The notes beneath the pieces were generated by a model. It was not told where the DNA came from. It did no database searches and worked only from the letters and a program-made list of their open reading frames with translations. This document shows, piece by piece, positions 7,527 through 16,681 of a stretch of DNA of 64,000 bases. The translations under genes were made by a program, and so were the position numbers. This DNA comes from Cyclobacterium sp. 1_MG-2023. Lineage in GTDB: Bacteria > Bacteroidota > Bacteroidia > Cytophagales > Cyclobacteriaceae. The stretch is taken from the NCBI RefSeq assembly GCF_030546805.1, contig NZ_JAUOPC010000015.1:107031-171030 (forward strand). The letters run 5' to 3'. The number at the start of each line of letters is the position of its first letter. Position 1 is the first letter of the stretch.

Positions 7527-9881
7527 ATGGATATTTTTTATAAAATAGCGATTTTTAATTATCCTAAACGGTTCATATCAACCATTATCCTTGCTACGCT
7601 ATTTTCATTCATAAGTTTTCCTTCCATAGCTGCCATCCCCCTTGACAGTAACTGTTTTAGAAGCAATTTGTCTGAAGATGGGGTGGGAGATTGGGACGAT
7701 CCCAATATCTGGGAACAATACAATGGGACAGAGTGGATACCTGCGACGGATTATCCAGACCGGTTCAGCAGGGTGTTTATTGGATGGAAGCAAGAAGTGA
7801 GGTTGACCCAATCAGAAGAGGTAGGAAGTTTATACCTTTTTGCTCAGACCATTTCATCCATTGATCCCGGTAAAAAGCTTAATTTACAAACCTACGAATT
7901 ATGGATTTATGGGCAGTTGCATAGCATAACAGAGGAAGCCGGCAATTTTGAGTATTTCAATGCTACATCAGGAATTACAGATTGGATTTATCCGGAAACA
8001 GGAACCCTCGTTTTTAAAGGGAATAGCCGAACCATTGTTGATCGGAATTCCTGGAGTGCCAGCAATTTAAACAGTCGGTTTGCGGTGATTTTTGCCCCTG
8101 ATGCGGAAGATACCCTGGTAGTTAATGCGGCTTTTAAAGCCAATAGCTTTTTAGTGGAAAGTGGTACCGTAAGACAAACCCTCAATGATGAACAGACTCC
8201 TTTCTATACTTCAACTTTTTCATTCAATACCCAAGAGGGGTTTGGAGCTGAAGATTATGGGGATTTTAGGATATTGTCCGGAGCCACATTAATTTCTGAG
8301 GGGACCAAAGCCTTCAATCAAATTATACGCAGGTCCGAAAGCAGGCCTGCGAGTTCTTTTGTGCTCGAGGAAGGGGGGAATCTGGTGCTTTCCGGAGAGC
8401 AACCCATAATTGATGCGGTCAGCGTGCAACTGGATGGAAATGTTATCTATGCCGGAGAAGGGAGTACCCAAGCGTTTTTAGAAAGTAGCATGACAGCATC
8501 TGAGGATGACTTTGTCTACAACCATTTGTATTTTTCAGGTAAGGCAGAGAAGGTCTTGCCACCACTATTAAAGGGTGTAGGAGACATAATGTATTTGGAT
8601 GGAGGAATGGTCAACGGCACCTCAACCCGCCTGATTGTTGAGGGAGTTACTGACCAGCAGATTTCCATTCCATCTTTTGAACTGGCTGAACTGGATGTGA
8701 ATAAAGGTTCCGGGATGCTAATTATTGAATATGACCTGAGTATTCTTCAAAACTTTGAGCAACTCGCCGGAGATATTAATTTTTTAAACAATTCGCTTTT
8801 ATTGGATTTTGGGTCCTCAGGAAGCTATAATTACAGTAGCGGGAATTGGCATAATTTGGAGGAAATAGTTTATCATAATCTTCCTGAATCTCCGGATCAA
8901 GGAAATGCTTTGTTTCCATTTTTTGACAATGAACTAGGGTTTCCGAGACATTTATTATTGGACGGAGACCTTCCAGATCAGGGTAATAGTATTGTTATTC
9001 GTTATTTTAATAATCCCGGCGTTACCTATGATCCCGGTTTCACTGATGTAGATGGGACAAGAATTGTTTACGAGCTGAACAGTTATTTTGAAATAACTGC
9101 TGCGGCCGCACCTTCTTCAACGATTAACCTCTGGGTTTTGTCAGATGATCTGGGTATTCAAGATGTTGATCATTTGAGATTGACTGGGAATGGAGCGGCA
9201 GCAGCAGGCTTGCATTTACCTGCCAGTGAGCTGTCAGGTAAATTATGGGCAGGAAGGACGGTGGCTTTGGAGGAAATGTTGAACAATGCTTTTGCTATTT
9301 CAAGTATCGATGAATTAAGTGTATTGCCTTTGGACTGGTTGGAGTTTGAGGCCTTGCTTAAAGGAGATGCTGTAGAAATAGCTTGGCTGAATGACACCAA
9401 ATTGCCTGCAGTCTATACTGTTTTAAGAGCTGATGGTCAAAGCATGGAGTTTATTCCAATAGAAGTAATATCGAGTCAGGATTATGGAGACAAGGTGAGG
9501 TTTAAAGATGGTTTTTTAACTTTTGATCAACCCTATTGGTTTTATCAGGTCAAAGCTGAAGATGAAGAAGGCGAGTTAAGTTTCAGTCCGGTTTTAAGGG
9601 TGGATAATCCCAGATTTCTCTACCAAGAGCCACGGATTTACCCCATGCCATACACAGGAGGCGATGTTCATTTGAAGCTATTTGATTTACAAGATCGTCG
9701 GGATTTCACCTATATGGTGTGGAATTCAGGAGGCTTGTTGTTTTTAGAAGGAAACATCTTGGATTCGTTTGGGAAGATTAAATTAGAGGAAGATTTGAAA
9801 GGCCTTCCTCCCGGGAGTTATTTCATTCAGTTTAGCTCTCACAACAGACGGTACAAATTAAGGTGGATAAAAGTTAATTGA
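7527..9881 (+). CDS. Large secreted protein with T9SS-like C-terminal domain
   Basis: The 784-residue product has an N-terminal signal (hydrophobic stretch about 17-35) followed by GVGDWDDPNIWEQYNG, the G-x-W-x-x-x-x-x-W opening common in T9SS-exported repetitive surface proteins. The body is strand-rich with parallel-helix-like phrases such as FRILSGATLISEGT and LVLSGEQPIIDAVSVQLDG. The last about 80 residues (YPMPYTGGDVHLKLFDLQ through YKLRWIKVN) have the shape of a type A T9SS sorting domain: an early P, a central GxLFLEG and a closing LPPGSYFIQF..RRYKLRWIK. It is probably secreted and attached to the surface. The specific function is unknown; the gene stands alone. Confidence 0.65.
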   Translation: MDIFYKIAIFNYPKRFISTIILATLFSFISFPSIAAIPLDSNCFRSNLSEDGVGDWDDPNIWEQYNGTEWIPATDYPDRFSRVFIGWKQEVRLTQSEEVGSLYLFAQTISSIDPGKKLNLQTYELWIYGQLHSITEEAGNFEYFNATSGITDWIYPETGTLVFKGNSRTIVDRNSWSASNLNSRFAVIFAPDAEDTLVVNAAFKANSFLVESGTVRQTLNDEQTPFYTSTFSFNTQEGFGAEDYGDFRILSGATLISEGTKAFNQIIRRSESRPASSFVLEEGGNLVLSGEQPIIDAVSVQLDGNVIYAGEGSTQAFLESSMTASEDDFVYNHLYFSGKAEKVLPPLLKGVGDIMYLDGGMVNGTSTRLIVEGVTDQQISIPSFELAELDVNKGSGMLIIEYDLSILQNFEQLAGDINFLNNSLLLDFGSSGSYNYSSGNWHNLEEIVYHNLPESPDQGNALFPFFDNELGFPRHLLLDGDLPDQGNSIVIRYFNNPGVTYDPGFTDVDGTRIVYELNSYFEITAAAAPSSTINLWVLSDDLGIQDVDHLRLTGNGAAAAGLHLPASELSGKLWAGRTVALEEMLNNAFAISSIDELSVLPLDWLEFEALLKGDAVEIAWLNDTKLPAVYTVLRADGQSMEFIPIEVISSQDYGDKVRFKDGFLTFDQPYWFYQVKAEDEEGELSFSPVLRVDNPRFLYQEPRIYPMPYTGGDVHLKLFDLQDRRDFTYMVWNSGGLLFLEGNILDSFGKIKLEEDLKGLPPGSYFIQFSSHNRRYKLRWIKVN

Positions 9882-10161
9882 TTTTAATAGCCTATAATTT
9901 ACAAATGACTGCCTTGGCATGCTTCAATTGTTGGTTAGTTTTTTTCTAATACCGCTCCTATTTTACTTTATTTCTTGATAATGCAGGTAGGTTTTTATTA
10001 TTCCCATTAAACCATCCCCTCTATGAGCTGTCAAAAGGATATGTTTAACACCGAGAAAAGCAATGGTTTTTTTATTGCCTTTGGAATTGCAGCTTTTGAG
10101 AATACGCTAGGCTGATTGCCAAAAAAAACTATTGCATAAACCGGGTCAAAATTTTAAGATT

Positions 10162-10734
10162 ATGAAAAATATAATTAAAATTTCCAGCCTTTTAATATTC
10201 TTACTTTCTGTCTCCATTCCTGAAATGGCCACAGCTCAAAAATCGAGAGAATCAAAAAAAGCTGTTGTCATAAATAAAGAAAATAGACGGGTTCCAAGCA
10301 AAAAAGTGGTATACAAAAAACCCAATAAAAAGGTAATTACCGTTAGAACTTTGCCCAGTAGAACCGTTATTAAACACAAAAGTATTAATTACTATTATGC
10401 CAATAATAAATTCTATACTTATTCAGGGGGGAGGTATATAGCTATTGCTCCTAAAAAAGGGTTTCGTATAAAAACCCTGCCGATGGGTTATATTAGGGTT
10501 AAACACCCGCAAAGAAATTATTTTTGGTTCAATGGAATATTTTACATTCAAGTTGACAATGCCTATGAAGTAGTAGAGCCTGAAGTTGGAACGATAATTT
10601 ATGAATTACCCAAAGATTATGAAAGGGTCACCATTGATGGTTATACCTATTATGAATTTTCAAATGTGCTCTATGAAAAAATTCAAATTGATGGGACCAG
10701 GGCCTATGAGGTGGTTGGCTTTATTGATCAGTAG
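10162..10734 (+). CDS. Secreted DUF6515-like protein
   Basis: The 190-residue protein has a signal peptide (MKNIIKISSLLIFLLSVS, cleaved near ATAQ around residue 27), a lysine-rich basic linker (about 28-65), and then repeated tyrosine-rich units: NYYYANNKFYTYSGGRYIAI, RNYFWFNGIFYIQVDNAYEVV and YTYYEFSNVLYEKIQ. The pattern of a YY..(N/G)..FY pair followed by a proline/LP turn matches the DUF6515 family as I know it; function is unknown. I take the ATG at 10162 rather than the in-frame TTG ten codons earlier because the signal peptide begins there. Preceding 280 bp holds nothing I can identify. Confidence 0.65.
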   Translation: MKNIIKISSLLIFLLSVSIPEMATAQKSRESKKAVVINKENRRVPSKKVVYKKPNKKVITVRTLPSRTVIKHKSINYYYANNKFYTYSGGRYIAIAPKKGFRIKTLPMGYIRVKHPQRNYFWFNGIFYIQVDNAYEVVEPEVGTIIYELPKDYERVTIDGYTYYEFSNVLYEKIQIDGTRAYEVVGFIDQ

Positions 10735-11059
10735 TCTCTTATTTACTTCCAAAAACGTTCTCCCCTATAATCGCTTGTAATAGCGGTTTAGGGTGTGTCC
10801 GGTTGTTTAATTTGAGTTAAGCTGTGAAAAAGTTTTGCGAAGGGAATTAGTGAGGAGGGAAATCTATCACTGAATATTTCCAAAAAGAAGGAAATGTTTT
10901 TTTCTATTCCTAACTTAGCTAGGTCATTGATGATTTGTCTATCGACCGGCGTTCGCGTTAGTGTTGGGTTTCTATTCAAGGACAATTCTTTTGGGATCCG
11001 ACAATATTTCCCCTTTTTCTGCAAATCTTAATTAATCAAATTTAACATACCTGTATAAA
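10735..11059. other. Gap with possible decayed mobile-element end
   Basis: This 325-bp gap holds a minus-strand open stretch (10788-11024, 78 codons) ending in IPFAKLFHSLTQIKQPDTP, bordered on its low-coordinate side by GGTGTGTCCGGTTG at 10793-10806. A GTGTCCGG end and this reading resemble the terminal part of some Bacteroidetes insertion sequences, so it may be a leftover IS end. No complete transposase, opposite terminal repeat or target duplication is visible, and it may simply be non-coding. Confidence 0.25.
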
Positions 11060-12397
11060 ATGAAAAATAACTTATTCCTTTTGTTGGTAAGTGCTTGGAT
11101 AGTGTCATGTAGTGGTAATAAAGAGAACTTGCCGATGCAACCAAATATTGTGTTAATAATGGCCGACGATTTAGGTTATGGGGACATCTCTTGTTATGGG
11201 AATGCGTACATTAATACACCAAATTTAGATTTGTTGGCCTCTAATGGGGTTTTGTTTACAGATTATCATTCCAATGGCTCGGTATGTAGTCCCACTAGAG
11301 CAGCGTTAATGACAGGGAAGTACCAGCAACGTACGGGCGTGGAAGGGGTTGTTACGGCCAAAAGTCATAGGGAGGTAGGCCTTGCTTTAAGTGAAGTTAC
11401 TTTGGCAGAGGAGCTTAAACAGGATGGCTACAATACAGGTATGTTTGGTAAATGGCACTTGGGGTATGACAAAGCTTTCAATCCCACCCTTCAGGGTTTT
11501 GATGAATTTGTCGGATTTGTTAGTGGCAATGTTGATTATCATGGGCACATTGACCAAGAAGGATATCTTGATTGGTGGAAAGGTGCTGAAATTGAGAATG
11601 AAAAAGGCTATACCACGGATCTAATTTCTGATTATGCTGTGAAATATATCCAAGAAAACAATCCCCATGTTGCAGGGAAGCCCTTTTTTCTATATCTACC
11701 TCATGAAGCACCCCACTCTCCTTATCAAAGACGTATTGATAAAGTTTTGAGAGAAGTTGGAACAGCAGGTACCCAAGAGGTAATCCAGGATAGTATATCC
11801 TCTATTTACAAAGAAATGGTGGAGGTGATGGATGAAGGCGTTGGGAAGATTATACAAACCCTAAAAGAAACAGGTCAATATGAAAACACTATTGTCGTAT
11901 TTATTTCTGACAATGGTGCCAATCATTATGGGAATAATGGAGGGTTGAGAGGATTTAAGGCAGGGCCTTATGAAGGAGGAAGTAGGGTTCCCGCTATCTT
12001 CAGCTTTCCTAAACAGATAAAAGGAGGAGGTGTCAATGATCAAACGGTCCTCTCCATGGATTTGCTACCAACTTTGTTGGATTTTATCGGCAAGGAACCC
12101 GGCTCAGCAATAGATGGGATTAGTATTAAAGAGAACCTACTTGAACAGAAAAAACTACCCGAAAGAGATGTTTTCTTTGCCTATGGCAATAAAAGTTTTA
12201 TCAGAAGTGGTGATTGGAAGTTGGTGTTGGTTGAAAATAAAGCAGGTAAAAAAATTGAACTTTTTAACTTGTCTGAGGATTTAGAAGAGCGGAATGACTT
12301 GGGTTCCAAAGTGCCCGACTTAAGTAAAAGGCTTTTGAACAAACTTGAAACCTGGGCTGTAGAAGTTAGAGAAGGAGTGGATTTGGTGTCAAGATAA
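11060..12397 (+). CDS. Sulfatase lipoprotein
   Basis: A 445-residue sulfatase predicted to hydrolyse sulfate esters in the periplasm. The signal ends in a lipobox IVSC (Cys17), so it is a probable lipoprotein. The metal-binding MADDLGYGD (Asp36, Asp37) and the formylglycine signature CSPTR (Cys76-Arg80) within SVCSPTRAALMTGKYQQRTG are intact, and downstream GKWHLGY (about 134) and FISDNGANH (about 283) complete the active-site set. The Cys-type signature requires oxidation to formylglycine by FGE or an anaerobic maturase; neither is in this window. The substrate cannot be read from sequence. It sits 45 bp before an MFS transporter on the same strand, perhaps in one transcript. Confidence 0.9.
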   Translation: MKNNLFLLLVSAWIVSCSGNKENLPMQPNIVLIMADDLGYGDISCYGNAYINTPNLDLLASNGVLFTDYHSNGSVCSPTRAALMTGKYQQRTGVEGVVTAKSHREVGLALSEVTLAEELKQDGYNTGMFGKWHLGYDKAFNPTLQGFDEFVGFVSGNVDYHGHIDQEGYLDWWKGAEIENEKGYTTDLISDYAVKYIQENNPHVAGKPFFLYLPHEAPHSPYQRRIDKVLREVGTAGTQEVIQDSISSIYKEMVEVMDEGVGKIIQTLKETGQYENTIVVFISDNGANHYGNNGGLRGFKAGPYEGGSRVPAIFSFPKQIKGGGVNDQTVLSMDLLPTLLDFIGKEPGSAIDGISIKENLLEQKKLPERDVFFAYGNKSFIRSGDWKLVLVENKAGKKIELFNLSEDLEERNDLGSKVPDLSKRLLNKLETWAVEVREGVDLVSR

Positions 12398-12442
12398 AAT
12401 GTTCTCCAAAAGTCACCTAAGGGTCCATTGAAAATATAGCAT

Positions 12443-13612
12443 TTGAAACACTCTAAAATAATTCTTCCTGTAATTGTATTCTCCCAGTTTTGCTGTACCT
12501 CCCTTTGGTTTGCAGGAAATGGTGTGATCAATGACCTTGTTTTGAATTTTGACTTGAAACCAGGTGCTTTAGGGCATTTGACTTCAGCCGTACAGTTTGG
12601 TTTCATTATAGGTACCTTGGTTTTTGCACTCTTAACAATTGCGGATCGATTTTCACCTTCGAAAGTGTTTTTTTTCAGTGCCTTGATAGGAGCTTTGTTC
12701 AACTTAGGCGTGACTTGGGATGGCAATGGATTGCTGAGTTTGATTTTTTTGCGATTTTTCACGGGCTTTTTTCTTGCAGGGATTTATCCCGTGGGGATGA
12801 AAATAGCGGCTGATTACTATGAAAAAGGGTTGGGTAAGTCGCTTGGATTTTTGGTAGGTGCACTGGTGCTCGGAACAGCCTTTCCTCATTTGCTAAAAGA
12901 AATGGGTGGATCCTACCCATGGAAAGCTATATTGGTTGCCACCTCCGGATTGGGCCTTTTGGGTGGCTTTTTGATGTTGATTTTGGTACCGAATGGCCCT
13001 TTTCGTAAACCCGGTCAGCCTGCGAAAATTTCCGCTTTTTTTAAGATTTTTGAAAACAAAAAGTTTCGTTCCGTATCCTTTGGGTATTTCGGTCATATGT
13101 GGGAACTTTATACCTTTTGGGCCTTTGTGCCTGTGATTTTATTAAAATTTATTGCTGAACAGCCGGATTCGACTTTGAATGTGCCATTGCTTTCCTTTTT
13201 AATCATTGGTGTAGGAGGTCTTGCTTGTGTGTTTAGTGGTTTTCTGGCTTCAAGTTTTGGTATTAAACGTTTGGCTTTTATCTTTTTGCTGTTGTCAGGC
13301 CTTTGTTGCCTTTTATCTCCCCTATTGCTTTCTAGTCATAATGAGTTTCTGTTTGTTGGTTTTCTTTTTTTCTGGGGAATCGTGATCATTGCTGATTCTC
13401 CTTTACTGTCTACCCTAGTGGCACAGCATGCAACGGCTGATATCAAAGGAACAGCGCTTACAATAGTAAATAGTATAGGTTATACAATATCGATCATTAG
13501 CATTCAATTGGTCACTGGAATGATGGTCTTTACGGATTCCAATGCGATATTCCTTGTTTTAGCCATCGGTCCCTGCCTAGGTTTAATAGGCTTACTCAAC
13601 GAAAAAAAATAG
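12443..13612 (+). CDS. Major facilitator superfamily transporter
   Basis: The 389-residue protein is almost entirely hydrophobic, with about twelve predicted membrane helices and little else, as in the MFS. Charged motifs include the cytoplasmic loop between helices 2 and 3 (ADRFSPSKVF) and the inter-domain loop with FRKPGQPAKISAFFKIFENKKFR (read as two parts, about 190-212). The start is a TTG at 12443: an in-frame TAG lies two codons earlier and the next ATG is about 116 codons in, so a non-ATG start is forced. Substrate unknown; it lies between the sulfatase and the GntP-RidA-dipeptidase run and could belong to either. Confidence 0.8.
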   Translation: MKHSKIILPVIVFSQFCCTSLWFAGNGVINDLVLNFDLKPGALGHLTSAVQFGFIIGTLVFALLTIADRFSPSKVFFFSALIGALFNLGVTWDGNGLLSLIFLRFFTGFFLAGIYPVGMKIAADYYEKGLGKSLGFLVGALVLGTAFPHLLKEMGGSYPWKAILVATSGLGLLGGFLMLILVPNGPFRKPGQPAKISAFFKIFENKKFRSVSFGYFGHMWELYTFWAFVPVILLKFIAEQPDSTLNVPLLSFLIIGVGGLACVFSGFLASSFGIKRLAFIFLLLSGLCCLLSPLLLSSHNEFLFVGFLFFWGIVIIADSPLLSTLVAQHATADIKGTALTIVNSIGYTISIISIQLVTGMMVFTDSNAIFLVLAIGPCLGLIGLLNEKK

Positions 13613-13721
13613 TGACTTCATCTGTTCTAGCTAAAAGTCAAATTAATTATTGAAGTTTTTTATAGCGAAATAGGCATTTAGCAGAATATGCTGTAATTTT
13701 TGGCTTAGTTTAAAAACCACT

Positions 13722-15041
13722 ATGACTTTTATTATTGTCGCCTCAAGTATTTTGTTTTTGGTTGGACTGATCGTTTGGATCAAGGTTGAGCCATTTATAG
13801 CATTCCTAATAACCTCCATTATAGCGGGGCTATTGCTAGGAATACCTCTTGATGAGATCTCTAGTGCGGTGCAAAGGGGGATAGGAAACCTGATGGGAGC
13901 ATTGGTGATTGTAATTGTTTTAGGAGCTATGCTGGGTAAGATCGTGGCAGATAGTGGAGCTGCTCAGCGGATTGCTCAATTCCTAATGAACAGCTTTGGG
14001 CAAAAACATGTCCATTGGGCGATAGGGCTTACCGCTTTTATCGTGGGCATTCCATTGTTTTTTAATGTGGGTTTTGTACTGTTGGTGCCGCTGGTCTTTG
14101 CGGTAGCTTACCAATATAAAGTTCCAGTAATGATTTTGGGTATGCCAATGCTTGCTGCCTTGTCCATTACCCATGGTCTTCTTCCTCCACATCCGGCTCC
14201 GGTAGCGTTAGTCGCCCAATTTGGAGCCAATATGGGAACTACTCTGATCTATGGATTTATTATTGGGATTCCGGTAATAATTTTGGGTGGGCCTTTATTG
14301 GGAAGGCTTCCCTATTTACGCAAAATGCAGATTACTCCTTTAGATGTTTTTAATGTGAAACCAAAGGAAGAAAGTGAATTGCCAGGCTTGGCGAATAGCC
14401 TTTTTACTGCCTTACTTCCAGTCTTCCTTCTGATAGTGTTGTCTTTGGTAGGTCTTAAAATGGATACAGATAGCCCTGCGTATGGATTCATGATGTTTAT
14501 TGGAGACCCTAATATTGTCATGTTAATTTCTTTGACTTGGGCGACCTTTAGTCTTGGTATCCTGAAGAAGATCAAAGTGGCAGAGGTTATGAATGGTTAT
14601 GCATCAGCGGTAAAAGATATTGCGCTGATACTTTTGATTATAGCAGGTGCAGGAGCCTATAAAGAAGTGTTGGTGGAAAGTGGGGTTAGTGGAGATATTG
14701 GTGCTTCGTTGCAGCAATTGTCCATCAATCCTCTTTTATTGGGCTGGCTGATCGCTGCAGTAATTAGGGTTTCCGTAGGATCTGCCACAGTTGCAGCCCT
14801 TACCGCAGCAGGTATAATTGCTCCCTTGGTTGCTTCAGGGGTTGGAAATCCTAACCTTATGGTATTGGCGATTGGAAGCGGGAGTTTGGTTTTTTCTCAT
14901 GTCAATGATGGAGGATTTTGGTTGGTAAAAGAGTATTTTAATTTAAGTATAAAGCAAACCTTTCTCTCATGGACCATGCTGGAAACAGTATTGTCAATTT
15001 TGGGTCTTTTAGGTGTGCTTATTTTGGATTTATTTATATAA
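13722..15041 (+). CDS. GntP-family permease (DsdX/gluconate type)
   Basis: GntP proteins are proton symporters for small acids such as gluconate, and the family also includes the D-serine permease DsdX. This 439-residue product has the usual length and about twelve hydrophobic segments. Family phrases are visible: HGLLPPHPAPVALVAQFGAN (about 148-167), VKDIALILLIIAGAGAYKEV (about 291-310), RVSVGSATVAALTAAGII (about 349-366) and FSHVNDGGFWLVKEYFN (about 391-407). The next gene, a RidA homologue, starts 21 bp downstream, followed by a D-threonine aldolase/D-serine dehydratase-like enzyme and a dipeptidase. That context favours a D-amino acid or related small acid over gluconate as the substrate; this is inference. 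Confidence 0.88.
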   Translation: MTFIIVASSILFLVGLIVWIKVEPFIAFLITSIIAGLLLGIPLDEISSAVQRGIGNLMGALVIVIVLGAMLGKIVADSGAAQRIAQFLMNSFGQKHVHWAIGLTAFIVGIPLFFNVGFVLLVPLVFAVAYQYKVPVMILGMPMLAALSITHGLLPPHPAPVALVAQFGANMGTTLIYGFIIGIPVIILGGPLLGRLPYLRKMQITPLDVFNVKPKEESELPGLANSLFTALLPVFLLIVLSLVGLKMDTDSPAYGFMMFIGDPNIVMLISLTWATFSLGILKKIKVAEVMNGYASAVKDIALILLIIAGAGAYKEVLVESGVSGDIGASLQQLSINPLLLGWLIAAVIRVSVGSATVAALTAAGIIAPLVASGVGNPNLMVLAIGSGSLVFSHVNDGGFWLVKEYFNLSIKQTFLSWTMLETVLSILGLLGVLILDLFI

Positions 15042-15062
15042 TATAAACTAAAAAAAAATAAT

Positions 15063-15527
15063 ATGTCTGCAGAAGCAAAAGTTAAAGAGTTGGGTTTAGT
15101 ATTGCCTCCTGCACCACCTCCAGGTGGTGTATATCGTCCTATTGTTATCACCGGTAATCTACTGTTTCTTTCAGGTCATGGGCCGGTTTTACCAAATGGT
15201 GACATGATCAGAGGGAAAATAGGTATAGACTTGGACAAAGAGCAAGGAAAAGAGGCTGCGCGCCAAGTAGGCTTGACCATGTTGTCAACACTTCAAACCC
15301 AGTTGGGAAGCCTTAATAAAATCAAAAGGGTGGTCAAGGTATTGGGGATGGTAAACTGTGCCCTAGACTTTGAAGAGCATCCTTTCGTTATCAATGGGTG
15401 CAGTGAATTATTTGCCGATGTCTGGGGAGAAGACAATGGTCTTGGCTCTAGAAGTGCTGTAGGGTTTGGTTCTCTGCCGGGAAATATATCCGTAGAGATT
15501 GAGGCCACATTTGAATTAAATGAATAG
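15063..15527 (+). CDS. RidA/YjgF/Rid-family protein
   Basis: RidA proteins speed the hydrolysis of reactive enamine/imine intermediates such as 2-aminoacrylate released by PLP-dependent dehydratases. The 154-residue product has the family core: TGNLLFLSGHGPVLPNG (about 30-46), ARQVGLTMLSTLQTQLGSL (about 66-84), and GSRSAVGFGSLPGNISVEIEA, where Arg130 corresponds to the carboxylate-binding arginine of the family. It is slightly longer at the N-terminus than E. coli RidA and belongs to the YjgF-like subgroup. Its stop overlaps the start of the downstream PLP-enzyme gene by 8 bp, implying coupled expression; a RidA next to a PLP enzyme points to an enamine-forming reaction. Confidence 0.9.
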   Translation: MSAEAKVKELGLVLPPAPPPGGVYRPIVITGNLLFLSGHGPVLPNGDMIRGKIGIDLDKEQGKEAARQVGLTMLSTLQTQLGSLNKIKRVVKVLGMVNCALDFEEHPFVINGCSELFADVWGEDNGLGSRSAVGFGSLPGNISVEIEATFELNE

Positions 15528-16647
15528 AAATAATATGCAAGACAATTGGTTTAAATTAAACCATCCCGAAAAAATTGATAGTCCTGCTTTGCTGGTCTAT
15601 TTGGATAGGGCCAAAAAAAACATTGAGAAAGTAATCCAAGAGGTAGGTACCGCTGACCGGCTTAGACCTCATGTGAAGACCAATAAATCTGCCGAGGCCT
15701 GCCTACTCATGATGGATGCGGGAATCACAGCCTTTAAAGGCGCGACAATTGCTGAAATTGAATTGCTTGCTACTGTTGGGGCAAAGGATATATTAATGGC
15801 TTATCAGCCAGTAGGTCCTAAGGTTGATCGGTTTTTGACTTTGGTTGCCGAGTATCCGGAAGTTAAGTTTCAGTGTTTAATAGACCATGTGGACGCGGCC
15901 AAAGCCTTGAATGAAAAAGCATTGGAAGCCGGTCAAACGATTGGTGTTTATATTGACCTGAATGCAGGGACAAATAGAACAGGTATTGCTCCCGGAGCAG
16001 CTGCAGAGGAATTGTTTGAGGAATTGGTGGCCATGGAAGGCTTACAGGTAGTGGGTTTTCATTTGTATGATGGTCACTTGCGAGATCCAGACCTTAAAAA
16101 AAGGGAAGCAGCTTGCGATGCTGGTTTTGCTCCAATCGCTCAAATGCGAGAAAAACTGGAGAAAAAACACCATATAACTTTAGATGTTATTGCCGGAGGG
16201 TCAACCACCTTCCCTTTTCATTCCAAAAGGGAAAGAATCACTTGTGCGCCCGGTACATTTATTTACTGGGATGAAGGGTATGCAAGTGGGCTTCCTGAGC
16301 AGTCTTTTTTATATGCAGCATTGGTATTGTGTCGGGTGGTGTCTTTACCTACTTCCAATTACATATGTGTCGATCTAGGTTATAAAGCAATTGCTTCCGA
16401 AAACCCTTTAGATAATAGGGTTAAATTTCTTAATGCCCCGGAACTGGAGCCGGTAAGTCACAGTGAGGAACACTTGGTCTTGGAAGCCAAAGAGGGACAT
16501 TCCTATAAAATAGGAGATGTTTTATATGCGGTTCCGATTCATATTTGTCCTACAGTTGCTTCTTACCAAGAAGCACTGGTTATTCAGGATGGAGAGCAAG
16601 TAGCAAGCTGGAAAACCCTAGCCAGAGACAGGAGAATTACTTTTTAG
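15520..16647 (+). CDS. Fold-type III PLP enzyme, D-serine dehydratase / D-threonine aldolase family
   Basis: The 375-residue protein belongs to the alanine-racemase-like PLP fold with the C-terminal metal domain typical of D-threonine aldolases and eukaryotic-type D-serine dehydratases. The Schiff-base lysine is Lys53 in RPHVKTNKS, the phosphate-binding segment is AGGSTTF (225-231), and the C-terminal metal pair is His341-x-Cys343 in PIHICPTV. From family knowledge, His-x-Cys is the zinc pair of D-serine dehydratase (chicken, yeast), while the characterised bacterial D-threonine aldolase uses His-x-Asp, so I lean to dehydratase (D-serine or D-threonine to 2-oxo acid plus ammonia). Overlap with ridA supports that. 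Start ATG at 15520; an in-frame ATG at 15535 is an alternative. Confidence 0.82.
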   Translation: MNRNNMQDNWFKLNHPEKIDSPALLVYLDRAKKNIEKVIQEVGTADRLRPHVKTNKSAEACLLMMDAGITAFKGATIAEIELLATVGAKDILMAYQPVGPKVDRFLTLVAEYPEVKFQCLIDHVDAAKALNEKALEAGQTIGVYIDLNAGTNRTGIAPGAAAEELFEELVAMEGLQVVGFHLYDGHLRDPDLKKREAACDAGFAPIAQMREKLEKKHHITLDVIAGGSTTFPFHSKRERITCAPGTFIYWDEGYASGLPEQSFLYAALVLCRVVSLPTSNYICVDLGYKAIASENPLDNRVKFLNAPELEPVSHSEEHLVLEAKEGHSYKIGDVLYAVPIHICPTVASYQEALVIQDGEQVASWKTLARDRRITF

Positions 16648-16681
16648 GTATACTCATTTAACACATAAATTAACAACAAAG

